From positions 1 to 8,258 of the forward strand of contig CAIZGQ010000404.1 of the NCBI GenBank assembly GCA_903932565.1: a DNA stretch of 8,258 bases, in the 5' to 3' direction. The notes under the pieces were generated by a model. The model was given only the letters and a program-made list of their open reading frames with translations, had not been told where the DNA came from and did not search any database. Positions 1 through 6,714 of this stretch are shown piece by piece. Source of the stretch: an uncultured Hyphomicrobiales bacterium. GTDB lineage: Bacteria > Pseudomonadota > Alphaproteobacteria > Rhizobiales > Beijerinckiaceae. A program made the position numbers and the translations under genes. Every line of letters starts with the position of its first letter. Position 1 is the stretch's first letter.

Positions 1-1451
1 ACAACATTATGCTGCGGATCGCCGTCGTCGATTATCTGCGTTCGCAAATGAAGGCCGGCGGCTTCAATGAATTTGCAACGCCAATCCTGACTGCCTCCAG
101 CCCGGAGGGTGCCCGCGACTTTCTCGTGCCGTCGCGCATTCATCCTGGCACCTTCTACGCGCTGCCGCAGGCGCCCCAGCAGTACAAGCAGCTGTTGATG
201 ATGGCGGGCTTCGACCGCTACTTCCAGATCGCGCCGTGTTTCCGGGATGAAGACCCGCGCGCCGACCGTCTGCCCGGCGAGTTCTACCAGCTCGATCTTG
301 AGATGAGCTTTGTGACGCAGGATGATGTCTTCGCGGCGGTCGAGCCGGTCATCACCGGTGTGTTCAAGGAATTCGGCAAGGGCAAGCATGTGACGCCGGC
401 GCCCTGGCCGCGCATTCCTTATGCCGAGGCCATGCGCAAATATGGCTCCGACAAGCCGGACCTGCGCAACCCCATCGTCATGCAGAACGTCTCCGAGCAG
501 TTCCGAGGCTCGAACTTCAAGGTGTTCGCGCGCATGCTCGAGGCCGAGAAAAACGAAGTGTGGGCCATCCCAGCGAAAGGCGGCGGATCGCGTACTTTCT
601 GCGACCGCATGAATTCCTGGGCGCAGTCGGAAGGCCAGCCGGGCCTTGGTTACATTTTTTGGCGCAAAGGTCCCGCCGAGGGCAGTGTTCGTGAAGCCAT
701 TGTCGATGCCTTGGATGAAAAAGGGCATGGCGAACTGGCAGCTAGCCAACGAGACAGAGTCCAACTTGAAGCTGCCGGTCCGATTGCAAAAAATATCGGT
801 CATGAAAGAGCCGAGGCTATCCGAAATCAGCTTGGGTTAGATGACGGTGACGCGGTGTTTTTCGCGGCGGGCGATCCGGCCAAGTTTGCAAAGTTCGCCG
901 GTGCGGCGCGCCTCAAGGTCGGCGTCGATCTCAACCTCGTGGACGAGAACCGCTACGAGCTCGCCTGGATCGTCGACTTCCCGATGTATGAGTGGAATGA
1001 AGACGAGAAGAAGGTTGAATTCTCGCACAATCCCTTCTCCATGCCGCAGGGTGGATTGGACGCGCTCCTGAACCAGGACCCGCTGACCATCAAGGCGTTC
1101 CAGTACGACATCGCCTGCAACGGCTTCGAGATTGCCTCCGGCGGCATCCGCAACCATCGCCCCGATGGCATGGTCAAGGCCTTCGAGATTGCTGGTTACG
1201 GCGAGGAGACGGTGATCGAGCAGTTCGGCGGCATGTATCGCGCCTTCCAATATGGCGCGCCGCCCCATGGCGGCATGGCGGCGGGTGTGGACCGCATCAT
1301 CATGTTGCTAGCGGGCGAGCAGAACTTACGCGAAGTGGCGCTGTTCCCCATGAACCAGCGGGCCGAGGATATTTTGATGGGCGCGCCCGCGCAGGCAACC
1401 CCCAAGCAGCTGCGCGAGTTGCATATCCGCGTCAACACGCCTGACGCCTAG
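1..1451 (+). CDS. aspS: Aspartyl-tRNA synthetase, 3' part (5' end outside window)
   Basis: Class II aminoacyl-tRNA synthetase that charges tRNA-Asp with aspartate in the cytoplasm. The frame is open from the first base (first whole codon at base 3), so the ATG at base 9 is an internal Met; the N-terminal anticodon-binding OB domain lies upstream. Numbering from that Met: motif 2 with FRDEDPRADR (78-87), the bacterial GAD insertion domain (about 130-315), the catalytic stretch SHNPFSMPQGG (339-349), and motif 3 with GMAAGVDRI (422-430). The C-terminal FPMNQRAEDILMGAP (446-460) is typical of bacterial AspRS. The GAD domain is odd: after GYIFWRK (214-220) family members I remember go almost directly to E-GAGPIAKNIG, but here about 34 residues intervene (221-254). 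Many alphaproteobacteria use a non-discriminating AspRS with GatCAB; the residues deciding this are in the missing part. The stop is 7 bases before the next gene, suggesting co-transcription. Confidence 0.97.
   Translation, partial: NIMLRIAVVDYLRSQMKAGGFNEFATPILTASSPEGARDFLVPSRIHPGTFYALPQAPQQYKQLLMMAGFDRYFQIAPCFRDEDPRADRLPGEFYQLDLEMSFVTQDDVFAAVEPVITGVFKEFGKGKHVTPAPWPRIPYAEAMRKYGSDKPDLRNPIVMQNVSEQFRGSNFKVFARMLEAEKNEVWAIPAKGGGSRTFCDRMNSWAQSEGQPGLGYIFWRKGPAEGSVREAIVDALDEKGHGELAASQRDRVQLEAAGPIAKNIGHERAEAIRNQLGLDDGDAVFFAAGDPAKFAKFAGAARLKVGVDLNLVDENRYELAWIVDFPMYEWNEDEKKVEFSHNPFSMPQGGLDALLNQDPLTIKAFQYDIACNGFEIASGGIRNHRPDGMVKAFEIAGYGEETVIEQFGGMYRAFQYGAPPHGGMAAGVDRIIMLLAGEQNLREVALFPMNQRAEDILMGAPAQATPKQLRELHIRVNTPDA
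669..770 (+). other. In-frame extra segment inside the AspRS GAD domain
   Basis: These bases encode residues 221-254 (counted from the Met at base 9), placed between two conserved blocks, GLGYIFWRK and AAGPIAKNIG. AspRS proteins of Hyphomicrobiales, as I remember them, have only about 4-6 residues here. The segment is charged and Ala-rich (for example SVREAIVDALDEKGHGELAA) and looks able to form one or two amphipathic helices, so a surface excursion from the GAD fold is the simplest reading. The length is a multiple of three and the catalytic blocks on both sides are intact, so the enzyme is probably functional. The exact boundaries are an estimate, because no alignment could be run. Confidence 0.7.
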
Positions 1452-1458
1452 GGCCGCG

Positions 1459-2523
1459 ATGCGCGTCCTTCTTGTTGGCAATGCGAACGAGCGGCATTTC
1501 GGTGCGAAGTCGAACAATTTCGAGCGCAAGCTCGCCAATGGTTTTATTCGCAACGGCCATTCGCTCTATTTCTTCTCAGATCGCGACGTGGCGCGCGCCG
1601 GAACAATCTTCCGGTCGTCGCGGGCAGGGCGCGGCGTTGCCAATTCAAGTTTTCTCAAAGTCGTCAACGCGTTTGCGCCCGATCTTGTGCTGCTGATGCA
1701 CTCAAGCCTTCTGGCGACGGAGACCTTCGCGCAGGCGCGCACCCAGCGGCCCGGTTTGCGGCTCGCGCAGGTTTGCGTCGATCCGCTCTTTCGTCCGGTC
1801 AATGTGGCGTTTCTCAAAGATCGCGCGCTGGTGGTCGATGCGTCTTTCGTGACGACGGCGGGCGCAGCGCTGGCGCAATTTCGCACCGCCACCAACACGA
1901 CGAGCTATCTGCCCAACCCCATTGATCCGTCGATGGAAACCGCACGCGGGTTTGAACGCTCCGATCAGGGCATGGACGTGTTTTGGGCGGCCCGCGCAGG
2001 CAAGGGCGATTATCCAGCCGATCCGCGCGTGACCTTCCCGCTGCATCTGGCACAGGCCGGAGATATTCGGGTCGATTACAACGGCATCGGGGATCGCCCG
2101 CAGCTGTTCGGGGCTGATTACTTTCCACGTCTGACGAATGCCAAGATCGGGCTCAATCTGAACTCGGATCGGCTAACTGGAGAGCCCCATGCGGCCCCAG
2201 CTGATCAGCTCTATCTTTACAATTCGGACCGCATTTCGCAGATCATGGGGAGCGGCCTGTTGGCGCTCTCAACCCGCACGAACTCTCTTGGCGAACTCTT
2301 TGAAGAGAATCGCGAAATGGCCTTTGCCGACACGCCGGATGAGGCGCTGGAGACGGTCCGCCGCTATTTGCGAGATGATGGCGCCCGGCGCCGCGTGGCG
2401 GAAGCGGGCTGGCGTAAGTCCCATGACGAATTGAACGAGCGCCTGGTCGCCCGCTATATCGAAGACGTCACGTTCGAGCGGCCGCTGTCGCATGCCTACA
2501 TCTGGCCCACGCAACTCTGGTAA
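1459..2523 (+). CDS. Glycosyltransferase, GT-B type, CgeB-like C-terminal domain
   Basis: Predicted cytoplasmic glycosyltransferase of 354 residues; donor and acceptor sugars cannot be told from sequence. It opens with a Rossmann-type strand, MRVLLVGNAN, as in GT-B enzymes. A second strand is APDLVLLMHSS (73-83). The C-terminal half resembles the family 1_2 glycosyltransferase domain of CgeB-like proteins: YFPRLTNAKIGLNLNSDR (221-238), YNSDRISQIMGSGLLALS (254-271), the acidic FEENREMAFADTPDEAL (281-297), then a helical end with RYLRDDGARRRVAEAGWRKS. No signal peptide or membrane segment is seen. The ATG is 7 bases after the aspS stop, with a weak AGGG upstream, so translation may be coupled. 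The partner gene downstream is also a glycosyltransferase, suggesting a shared role in a surface glycan or protein glycosylation; that is inference. Confidence 0.85.
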   Translation: MRVLLVGNANERHFGAKSNNFERKLANGFIRNGHSLYFFSDRDVARAGTIFRSSRAGRGVANSSFLKVVNAFAPDLVLLMHSSLLATETFAQARTQRPGLRLAQVCVDPLFRPVNVAFLKDRALVVDASFVTTAGAALAQFRTATNTTSYLPNPIDPSMETARGFERSDQGMDVFWAARAGKGDYPADPRVTFPLHLAQAGDIRVDYNGIGDRPQLFGADYFPRLTNAKIGLNLNSDRLTGEPHAAPADQLYLYNSDRISQIMGSGLLALSTRTNSLGELFEENREMAFADTPDEALETVRRYLRDDGARRRVAEAGWRKSHDELNERLVARYIEDVTFERPLSHAYIWPTQLW

Positions 2524-2540
2524 AGCAGGTTTCAGCCCAT

Positions 2541-3269
2541 ATGCGCACGATTGCCTGCATCAAGTGGGGACCGCGATACCCAGCCGATTACATCAACCGG
2601 CTGTATCGCGGCGTGATGCGCAACGTGTCCCAGCCCGCTCGGTTCATTGCCTTTACAGACGAGTTCGCGGGTCTCGATGCCGGGATTGACGCTCGTCCAA
2701 TTCCAGCAATCAACATCCCCAACGAAGGGCTGCGACCCGGTCCGTGGCGCAAGCTCGCCGTCTGGTCCCGCGATATTGGGATTGAAGGGGACATTCTGTT
2801 TCTCGACCTCGATGTGGTGGTGACGGGCTCGCTCGATGCCATGTTCGACTATGAGCCTGGCAAGCTCTGCATCCTGCGCAACTGGACGCAGAAGGACGGC
2901 ACCGGCAACACATCCGTGTTCCGCTACAAGGCGGGGTCGGAGCCACATCTGGTTGATGATTTTGAGAAGAACGCGATCCCAATGTCGTTCCACTACGACA
3001 ATGAGCAGATTTATGTGACGCGTGAAGCAAAGACCCCAATTGCCTATTGGCCAGCCGATTGGTGCCCGAGCTTCAAGTTCAATTTGGTGCCTCGATTTCC
3101 CATGAACTGGATCCAGCCCGCGCCCTTGCCTGCGGGCACGAAGATCGCAGTGTTCACCGGACATCCACGTCCGGACGAGGCGCTGGCCGGGGTCTGGCCG
3201 GCCAAATGGTACAAGCGATTCTACAAGCACCTGATCACTCCGCCGTGGCTGGCGCAGCATTGGCGGTAG
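2541..3269 (+). CDS. Small glycosyltransferase, GT-A type with DxD motif
   Basis: Predicted nucleotide-sugar-dependent glycosyltransferase of 242 residues. It begins with a GT-A-like strand (TIACIKWGPRYPADYINRLYRG), followed by RFIAFTDE (34-41). The metal-binding motif is in DILFLDLDVVVTGSLD (84-99), with D89 and D91 forming the DxD. Later blocks match the layout of GT8-like alphaproteobacterial enzymes: GNTSVFRYKAGSE (122-134), the acidic DNEQIYVT (153-160), and VFTGHPRPDEAL (204-215), which sits where the family often has a His-Gly-x-Pro-Lys-Pro type motif. No signal peptide or transmembrane helix is apparent, so it probably acts at the inner face of the membrane or in the cytosol. The ATG lies 17 bases after the previous stop with GCAGG about 11 bases upstream. 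A hairpin-rich element starts 8 bases after the stop and may end the transcript. The substrate is unknown. Confidence 0.83.
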   Translation: MRTIACIKWGPRYPADYINRLYRGVMRNVSQPARFIAFTDEFAGLDAGIDARPIPAINIPNEGLRPGPWRKLAVWSRDIGIEGDILFLDLDVVVTGSLDAMFDYEPGKLCILRNWTQKDGTGNTSVFRYKAGSEPHLVDDFEKNAIPMSFHYDNEQIYVTREAKTPIAYWPADWCPSFKFNLVPRFPMNWIQPAPLPAGTKIAVFTGHPRPDEALAGVWPAKWYKRFYKHLITPPWLAQHWR

Positions 3270-3276
3270 GCGGGGG

Positions 3277-3390
3277 TATCCTTCTCCCTTGGGAGAAGGT
3301 GTCACGCGGAGCGTGACGGATGAGGGGTGGACATTGACCCTCACCCGGTCGGCATCCGCCGACCACCCTCTCCCGAGGGAGAGGGTTATA
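3277..3390. repeat. Mirror-symmetric five-hairpin intergenic element (REP/BIME-like)
   Basis: Five inverted repeats lie almost end to end. Outer left: 3280-3299, 9-bp arms CCTTCTCCC/GGGAGAAGG around TT. Inner left: 3301-3317, 7-bp arms GTCACGC/GCGTGAC with a 3-base loop. Centre: TGAGGG (3321-3326) against CCCTCA (3338-3343). Inner right: 3347-3364, 7-bp arms GGTCGGC/GCCGACC with a 4-base loop. Outer right: 3366-3385, 9-bp arms CCCTCTCCC/GGGAGAGGG around GA. Gaps between units are 1, 3, 3 and 1 bases, so the whole is also one long imperfect inverted repeat. Palindromes of the CCCTCTCCC...GGGAGAGGG type with an associated GATGAGGG/CCCTCAC core are common between genes in proteobacterial genomes. 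It carries no gene. Sitting just past a stop codon, it could act in transcription termination or mRNA 3'-end protection. Confidence 0.85.
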
Positions 3391-3629
3391 TACCTCCACT
3401 CTGCCACAATTTAGCCGCGGTTGGGCTGCTTGTGATGCTACAACTACTTAGGCGAAGCAGATATGTTGCCGCAAAGCGCGTTTGGCGGCCAAGTGTTGAG
3501 GTTTTCGTAACGGTGTCGCAGGCATTCTCCGATCTTCCGAAGGTGTTTGTTCACCGGCTCTGGGGCGCGTGCCTTGGTCGCTGGGCTTCGGAAAGCGTAT
3601 CCTTGCGTAACTTTTGGGTTGTCAGAACC
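3391..3629 (+). other. Non-coding leader region upstream of rlpA
   Basis: About 240 bases between the hairpin element and the preferred rlpA start. An open frame continuous with rlpA crosses it, but its translation has no domain character, lacks the third-position GC bias of the genes, and its 5' end lies inside the repeat. I read it as the rlpA promoter and 5' leader. No sigma-70 hexamer pair with proper spacing stands out, and no full CtrA-type TTAA-N7-TTAA site is present. A GGAAAG (3590-3595) lies 7 bases before an in-frame TTG at 3603, an alternative rlpA start. No RNA gene is recognised. Confidence 0.5.
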
Positions 3630-4613
3630 GTGTCATCGCCTCGCGCCCCGAAATCGAAATCCCGCGCCCCGGCCACCTGGTGGCTCCCAAACATTTCAGC
3701 GCATGCGCGCCCCTTGTCTACGGGTGCGCTGCTGGCTCTGGCGCTCGCCGGATGCGCGCAACCGCCTTCACCGGGCAAGACGCGCTCCAGCGAATATTTC
3801 CCCGAAGGTACTTACGGGAAGGCGAGCCAAAAGGTCATTGCCGACGGCGAGGAGGTGCCACGCGGCGGCGGGCAATATCTCGTTGGTCGTCCTTACACCA
3901 TTGCGGGCAAGACCTATTATCCGCGTGAAGTGGATGGCCGCTTTGCCCAACAGGGCATGGCGTCCTGGTACGGCGATGCGTTTCACGGCCGACGCACCGC
4001 CAACGGCGAAATCTATGACAAAATGGGCATTTCTGCTGCGCATCCGACCATGCCGCTGCCAAGCTATGCCCGCGTCACCAACACCCGCAACGGTCGATCG
4101 ATCATCGTTCGCGTCAACGATCGCGGGCCCTATCATGCGGGCCGCGTGATGGACGTCTCGGCCAAGGTGGCGGACGCGCTGGATTTCAAGCGCTTCGGCA
4201 CGGCGCAGGTGAAGGTCGAATACCTTGGCAAGGCGCAGCTCGCCGGATCGGATGATTCCAAGCTTCTTGCCTCGCTGCGCACCGATGGTGCGCCTGCTAC
4301 CCTCGATGGCCTCCCCGGCGGGCGTCCGGTGATGGTCGCGGATCGTCCCTCGCCCAATGCCCCGTTCCAGACGGCCCAGGCTGAAGCTGTGTCGCCACTG
4401 GTCGCCATGCGTCCGGCCCCCATGCCGACCCATGCGCCGCTGCCGCCCTCCCGCCCGTTTGACCTGGGCACTATCCCAGGCGCTGGCGAGCCGATTGCAG
4501 CCTCGCGCCCGCGCACCGCGGCATTGTATTACGCAGCGCCTTCCAAGCCTGATCTGTCAGCGCTGGAAGATCGCAGAGGGCCTTTCGGGGCGCTTCTCGC
4601 CAAGACCCGCTGA
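3630..4613 (+). CDS. rlpA: RlpA-family septal lytic transglycosylase / lipoprotein
   Basis: RlpA proteins are outer-membrane lipoproteins; the studied members cleave glycan strands lacking peptide stems at the division septum. From the GTG at 3630 the product is 327 residues: a long basic N-terminal part, a hydrophobic stretch (STGALLALALAG), and a lipobox with Cys42. The double-psi beta-barrel domain spans about 109-200: GMASWYGDAFHGRRTANGE, AAHPTMPLPSYARVTN, and IVRVNDRGPY. His138 and Asp164 occupy the positions of the proposed catalytic pair and are 26 residues apart, the spacing I recall for Pseudomonas RlpA. The rest (201-327) is a Pro/Ala-rich tail with no SPOR domain. The start is uncertain: TTG 3603 has a better ribosome-binding site, and TTG 3714 would give a shorter, more usual signal peptide. 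The carboxypeptidase gene 144 bases downstream also acts on peptidoglycan. Confidence 0.92.
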   Translation: MSSPRAPKSKSRAPATWWLPNISAHARPLSTGALLALALAGCAQPPSPGKTRSSEYFPEGTYGKASQKVIADGEEVPRGGGQYLVGRPYTIAGKTYYPREVDGRFAQQGMASWYGDAFHGRRTANGEIYDKMGISAAHPTMPLPSYARVTNTRNGRSIIVRVNDRGPYHAGRVMDVSAKVADALDFKRFGTAQVKVEYLGKAQLAGSDDSKLLASLRTDGAPATLDGLPGGRPVMVADRPSPNAPFQTAQAEAVSPLVAMRPAPMPTHAPLPPSRPFDLGTIPGAGEPIAASRPRTAALYYAAPSKPDLSALEDRRGPFGALLAKTR

Positions 4614-4624
4614 GAGCCACTGAG

Positions 4625-4645
4625 CAGGGTAGGCCTCCCTGTTTT
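4625..4645 (+). terminator. Possible rho-independent terminator after rlpA
   Basis: Eleven bases past the rlpA stop, CAGGG (4625-4629) can pair with CCCTG (4637-4641) around a 7-base loop TAGGCCT, directly followed by TTTTCT. The stem is only 5 bp and the T-run short, so termination may be weak, but position and shape fit an intrinsic terminator separating rlpA from the downstream operon. Confidence 0.5.
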
Positions 4646-4743
4646 CTCCCTGAATGACCCCGCAAAATATCTGCTTGCTCGTTGATTTGCCATCACGCTC
4701 AGCGCAAAGTCTGATGGTGGGGCGGTCTGACGCCGTGAAATCT

Positions 4744-4752
4744 GAGAAGAGG
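4744..4752 (+). promoter_or_regulatory. Ribosome binding site deciding the GTG start of the carboxypeptidase
   Basis: GAGAAGAGG is a purine-rich Shine-Dalgarno-like run ending 5 bases before the GTG at 4758. It is the best such match near the 5' end of this frame and supports the GTG, which also yields a complete signal peptide. Confidence 0.6.
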
Positions 4753-4757
4753 TCGGC

Positions 4758-5975
4758 GTGGCGGTATTTCAGCGTCCAGGTCCAGTTTTGAACACCATTG
4801 CAACAGCGATTTGCCTGGCCGGGATGCTGGCGTTCGCACCGACTGCAGCCAATGCGCAAGGCGCACAGGGCTTCACAACCACCGTGCCGCATGCCGTTCT
4901 GATGGATGCCGACACGCACACCATCCTGTTTGAAAAAGCGGCCGACGAACTTGTTGTCCCGGCCTCGACCACTAAGGTCATGACCGCCGAGGTGCTGTTC
5001 AAGGAAATCACCGAAGGTCACGCCAATCTCAACGACGAGTACGTGATTTCGGAGAATGCCTGGCGCACTGGCGGCGCGCTGGCACGTGGCTCAACCATGT
5101 TTGCAGCCCTCAACAGCAAGGTGCGCGTAGAGGATTTGATCCGCGGGCTGGTTGTTGTTTCCGGCAATGATGCAGCCATCGCCATTGCCGAAGGCATCGC
5201 GGGGTCCGAGTTCAATTTTGCCGACAAGATGACGAAGCGGGCGCAGGAGCTTGGCTTGTCACATTTGAGCTTCACCAACGCGTGGGGCAAGGACGAACCT
5301 CAGCAGCGCGTCACCGCGCGCGAGATGGCGCTGCTCGCCGATCACGTGATCCGCACCTATCCCGATCTCTACAAGTACTTCGGTGAGAAGGACTTCTTGT
5401 GGAACAAGATCCGTCAGCCCAATCGCAATCCACTATTGCTGATGGATGTGGGCGCGGACGGCCTGAAAACCGGCAACATCGATGAAAAGTCGGGCTATGC
5501 CATCGTCGCCTCGGCAATCAATGCCGACAAGCAGCGGCTCATTCTCACCATCTATGGTGCCAAATCCGCCAAGGAACGCGCCGACGAAGCGCGCAAACTG
5601 CTGCTCTGGGGCTTTCGGACCTTTCAGGCCAAAACGCTATTCAACCAGGGCGACGTGATTGGCGCGGCCTCGGTGTTTGGCGGCACAAAAGGCTCTGTCG
5701 ATCTTGTGGCGAAAGCGCCGGTGCGCTTTCTCATTCCGCGCGGCGACACGGAAAAACTGACAGCAAAGATCGTTTACACCGGCCCGTTGCGCGCGCCCAT
5801 TGCACAAGGGCAAACGGTTGCGCATCTCATCGTCAATCGCGGGACGCTGTCGTCGCTCGATGTGCCGTTGCAGACAGCAGAGGCGATCGAGTCTGGGGGC
5901 TTGCCGCGCCGCGCCATGGACGCAGGTTATGAGCTTGGCGTCGGGCTTTTTCGCACCTATGTCCTGAAAAAGTAA
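4758..5975 (+). CDS. dacA: D-alanyl-D-alanine carboxypeptidase, PBP5/6 family (peptidase S11)
   Basis: Periplasmic low-molecular-weight penicillin-binding protein that removes the terminal D-Ala from peptidoglycan pentapeptides; the symbol is given at family level. Of 405 residues, the first 33 form a Sec signal peptide (hydrophobic core about 13-28, likely cleavage after ANA at 31-33). All three active-site motifs are present: S70-T-T-K73 (nucleophile Ser70), S135-G-N137, and K237-T-G. The catalytic domain runs to about residue 270. A beta-rich C-terminal domain follows (about 284-375, the PBP5 C-terminal domain). The last 20 residues (RRAMDAGYELGVGLFRTYVLKK region) look like the amphipathic helix that anchors PBP5 proteins to the inner membrane. 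Length is usual for the family. The stop codon overlaps the tmk start by one base, so the two are probably translationally coupled. Placement after rlpA is the usual alphaproteobacterial order. Confidence 0.95.
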   Translation: MAVFQRPGPVLNTIATAICLAGMLAFAPTAANAQGAQGFTTTVPHAVLMDADTHTILFEKAADELVVPASTTKVMTAEVLFKEITEGHANLNDEYVISENAWRTGGALARGSTMFAALNSKVRVEDLIRGLVVVSGNDAAIAIAEGIAGSEFNFADKMTKRAQELGLSHLSFTNAWGKDEPQQRVTAREMALLADHVIRTYPDLYKYFGEKDFLWNKIRQPNRNPLLLMDVGADGLKTGNIDEKSGYAIVASAINADKQRLILTIYGAKSAKERADEARKLLLWGFRTFQAKTLFNQGDVIGAASVFGGTKGSVDLVAKAPVRFLIPRGDTEKLTAKIVYTGPLRAPIAQGQTVAHLIVNRGTLSSLDVPLQTAEAIESGGLPRRAMDAGYELGVGLFRTYVLKK

Positions 5976-6706
5976 TGTGTCCCGAAAAGATCATGCCTGA
6001 TGTGACGCCCTCCACCATTGCGTCTGTCCCAACGCCCCGCCGTGGCTTCTTCATCACGTTGGAAGGCGGGGAGGGCGCTGGCAAATCCACGCAGAGCCAC
6101 CGTCTCGCGCAACGGTTGCGAACCTTTGGTCTCCACGTTCAGGAAACCCGTGAGCCCGGCGGCTCGCCCCGCGCCGAGGCTTTGCGCAAGGTGCTGCTGT
6201 CAGGGCAGGTGGCTTCGCTGGGGCCAGCGGCCGAGGCGCTGCTGTTTTCCGCCGCCCGGATAGATCATCTCGACCAGACCATCCGGCCAGCTTTGGCGGG
6301 TGGCGTCACTGTTATTTGCGACCGCTTTGCGGATTCGACCCGCGCCTATCAAGGTACGCTCGGCAACGTGGATACGCGGCTGATCCGGGCGATGGAGCGC
6401 GTGGCCGTCGGTACCACAACGCCCGACCTGACCCTCATCCTCGACCTGCCTGCAGAAACTGGCCTCGCACGCGCTGCCAGGCGCCGCACCGGGGCGATCG
6501 ACCGCTTTGAGGCCGAGGACCTGTCGTTCCATCGCGCGCTCCGCAACAGCTTCCTCGATATCGCGGCTGCCGAACCGCGCCGATGCCGCGTGATCGACGG
6601 CGACCAGCCGCAGGACGACGTGGCCGAGGCGATCTGGCATGCGGTGGAGGATCGCCTTCTGGCAGTTGAACATCGTTACGCCTTGCCGCCCGCGCACACG
6701 GCCTGA
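5975..6706 (+). CDS. tmk: Thymidylate kinase (dTMP kinase)
   Basis: Cytoplasmic enzyme phosphorylating dTMP to dTDP with ATP, required for dTTP supply. The product has 243 residues from ATG 5975. The P-loop GGEGAGKST is at 31-39, the dTMP-contacting TREPGGSP at 58-65, and the DRFADSTRAYQG block at 116-127. The lid region holds RRRTGAIDRFEAED (169-182), and DLTLILDLPAETGLARA (151-167) is the central strand and following helix. The N-terminus is about 20 residues longer than the compact E. coli-type enzyme. A second ATG at 5993 would shorten it by six residues, but its purine-rich upstream run is too close, so 5975 is preferred. The start overlaps the carboxypeptidase stop (TAATG), and holB begins 8 bases after the stop, indicating one operon. 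Confidence 0.96.
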   Translation: MCPEKIMPDVTPSTIASVPTPRRGFFITLEGGEGAGKSTQSHRLAQRLRTFGLHVQETREPGGSPRAEALRKVLLSGQVASLGPAAEALLFSAARIDHLDQTIRPALAGGVTVICDRFADSTRAYQGTLGNVDTRLIRAMERVAVGTTTPDLTLILDLPAETGLARAARRRTGAIDRFEAEDLSFHRALRNSFLDIAAAEPRRCRVIDGDQPQDDVAEAIWHAVEDRLLAVEHRYALPPAHTA

Positions 6707-6709
6707 GGA
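6704..6709 (+). promoter_or_regulatory. holB ribosome binding site overlapping the tmk stop
   Basis: TGAGGA contains the tmk stop codon TGA and a GAGGA Shine-Dalgarno core ending 5 bases before the holB ATG at 6715. This supports that start and coupled translation of tmk and holB. Confidence 0.6.
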
Positions 6710-6714
6710 CCGGC

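Noticed and set aside
9..11. ATG at base 9 as the start of aspS
   Set aside because: The frame is open upstream and the protein would begin inside the catalytic domain, lacking the anticodon-binding domain.
669..770. Intein or Rickettsia-type palindromic element as source of the AspRS extra segment
   Set aside because: It is far too short for an intein and lacks splice-junction residues; I saw no strong internal palindrome, and the rest of the window is not Rickettsia-like in composition.
837..1268. 143-codon minus-strand open frame within aspS
   Set aside because: It mirrors a strongly conserved AspRS region; its translation has no recognisable domain and no upstream signals.
3280..3385. 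Reading the hairpin cluster as a CRISPR array
   Set aside because: The units are inverted, not direct repeats, with almost no spacer between them.
2532..3407. 291-codon antisense open frame on the minus strand
   Set aside because: It lies over the GT-A glycosyltransferase gene and the hairpin element, shows no family motifs, and is expected by chance in GC-rich coding DNA.
3400..3500. Sigma-70 promoter with TATGTT as -10
   Set aside because: The hexamer at the right distance upstream is far from TTGACA, so the match is no better than chance.
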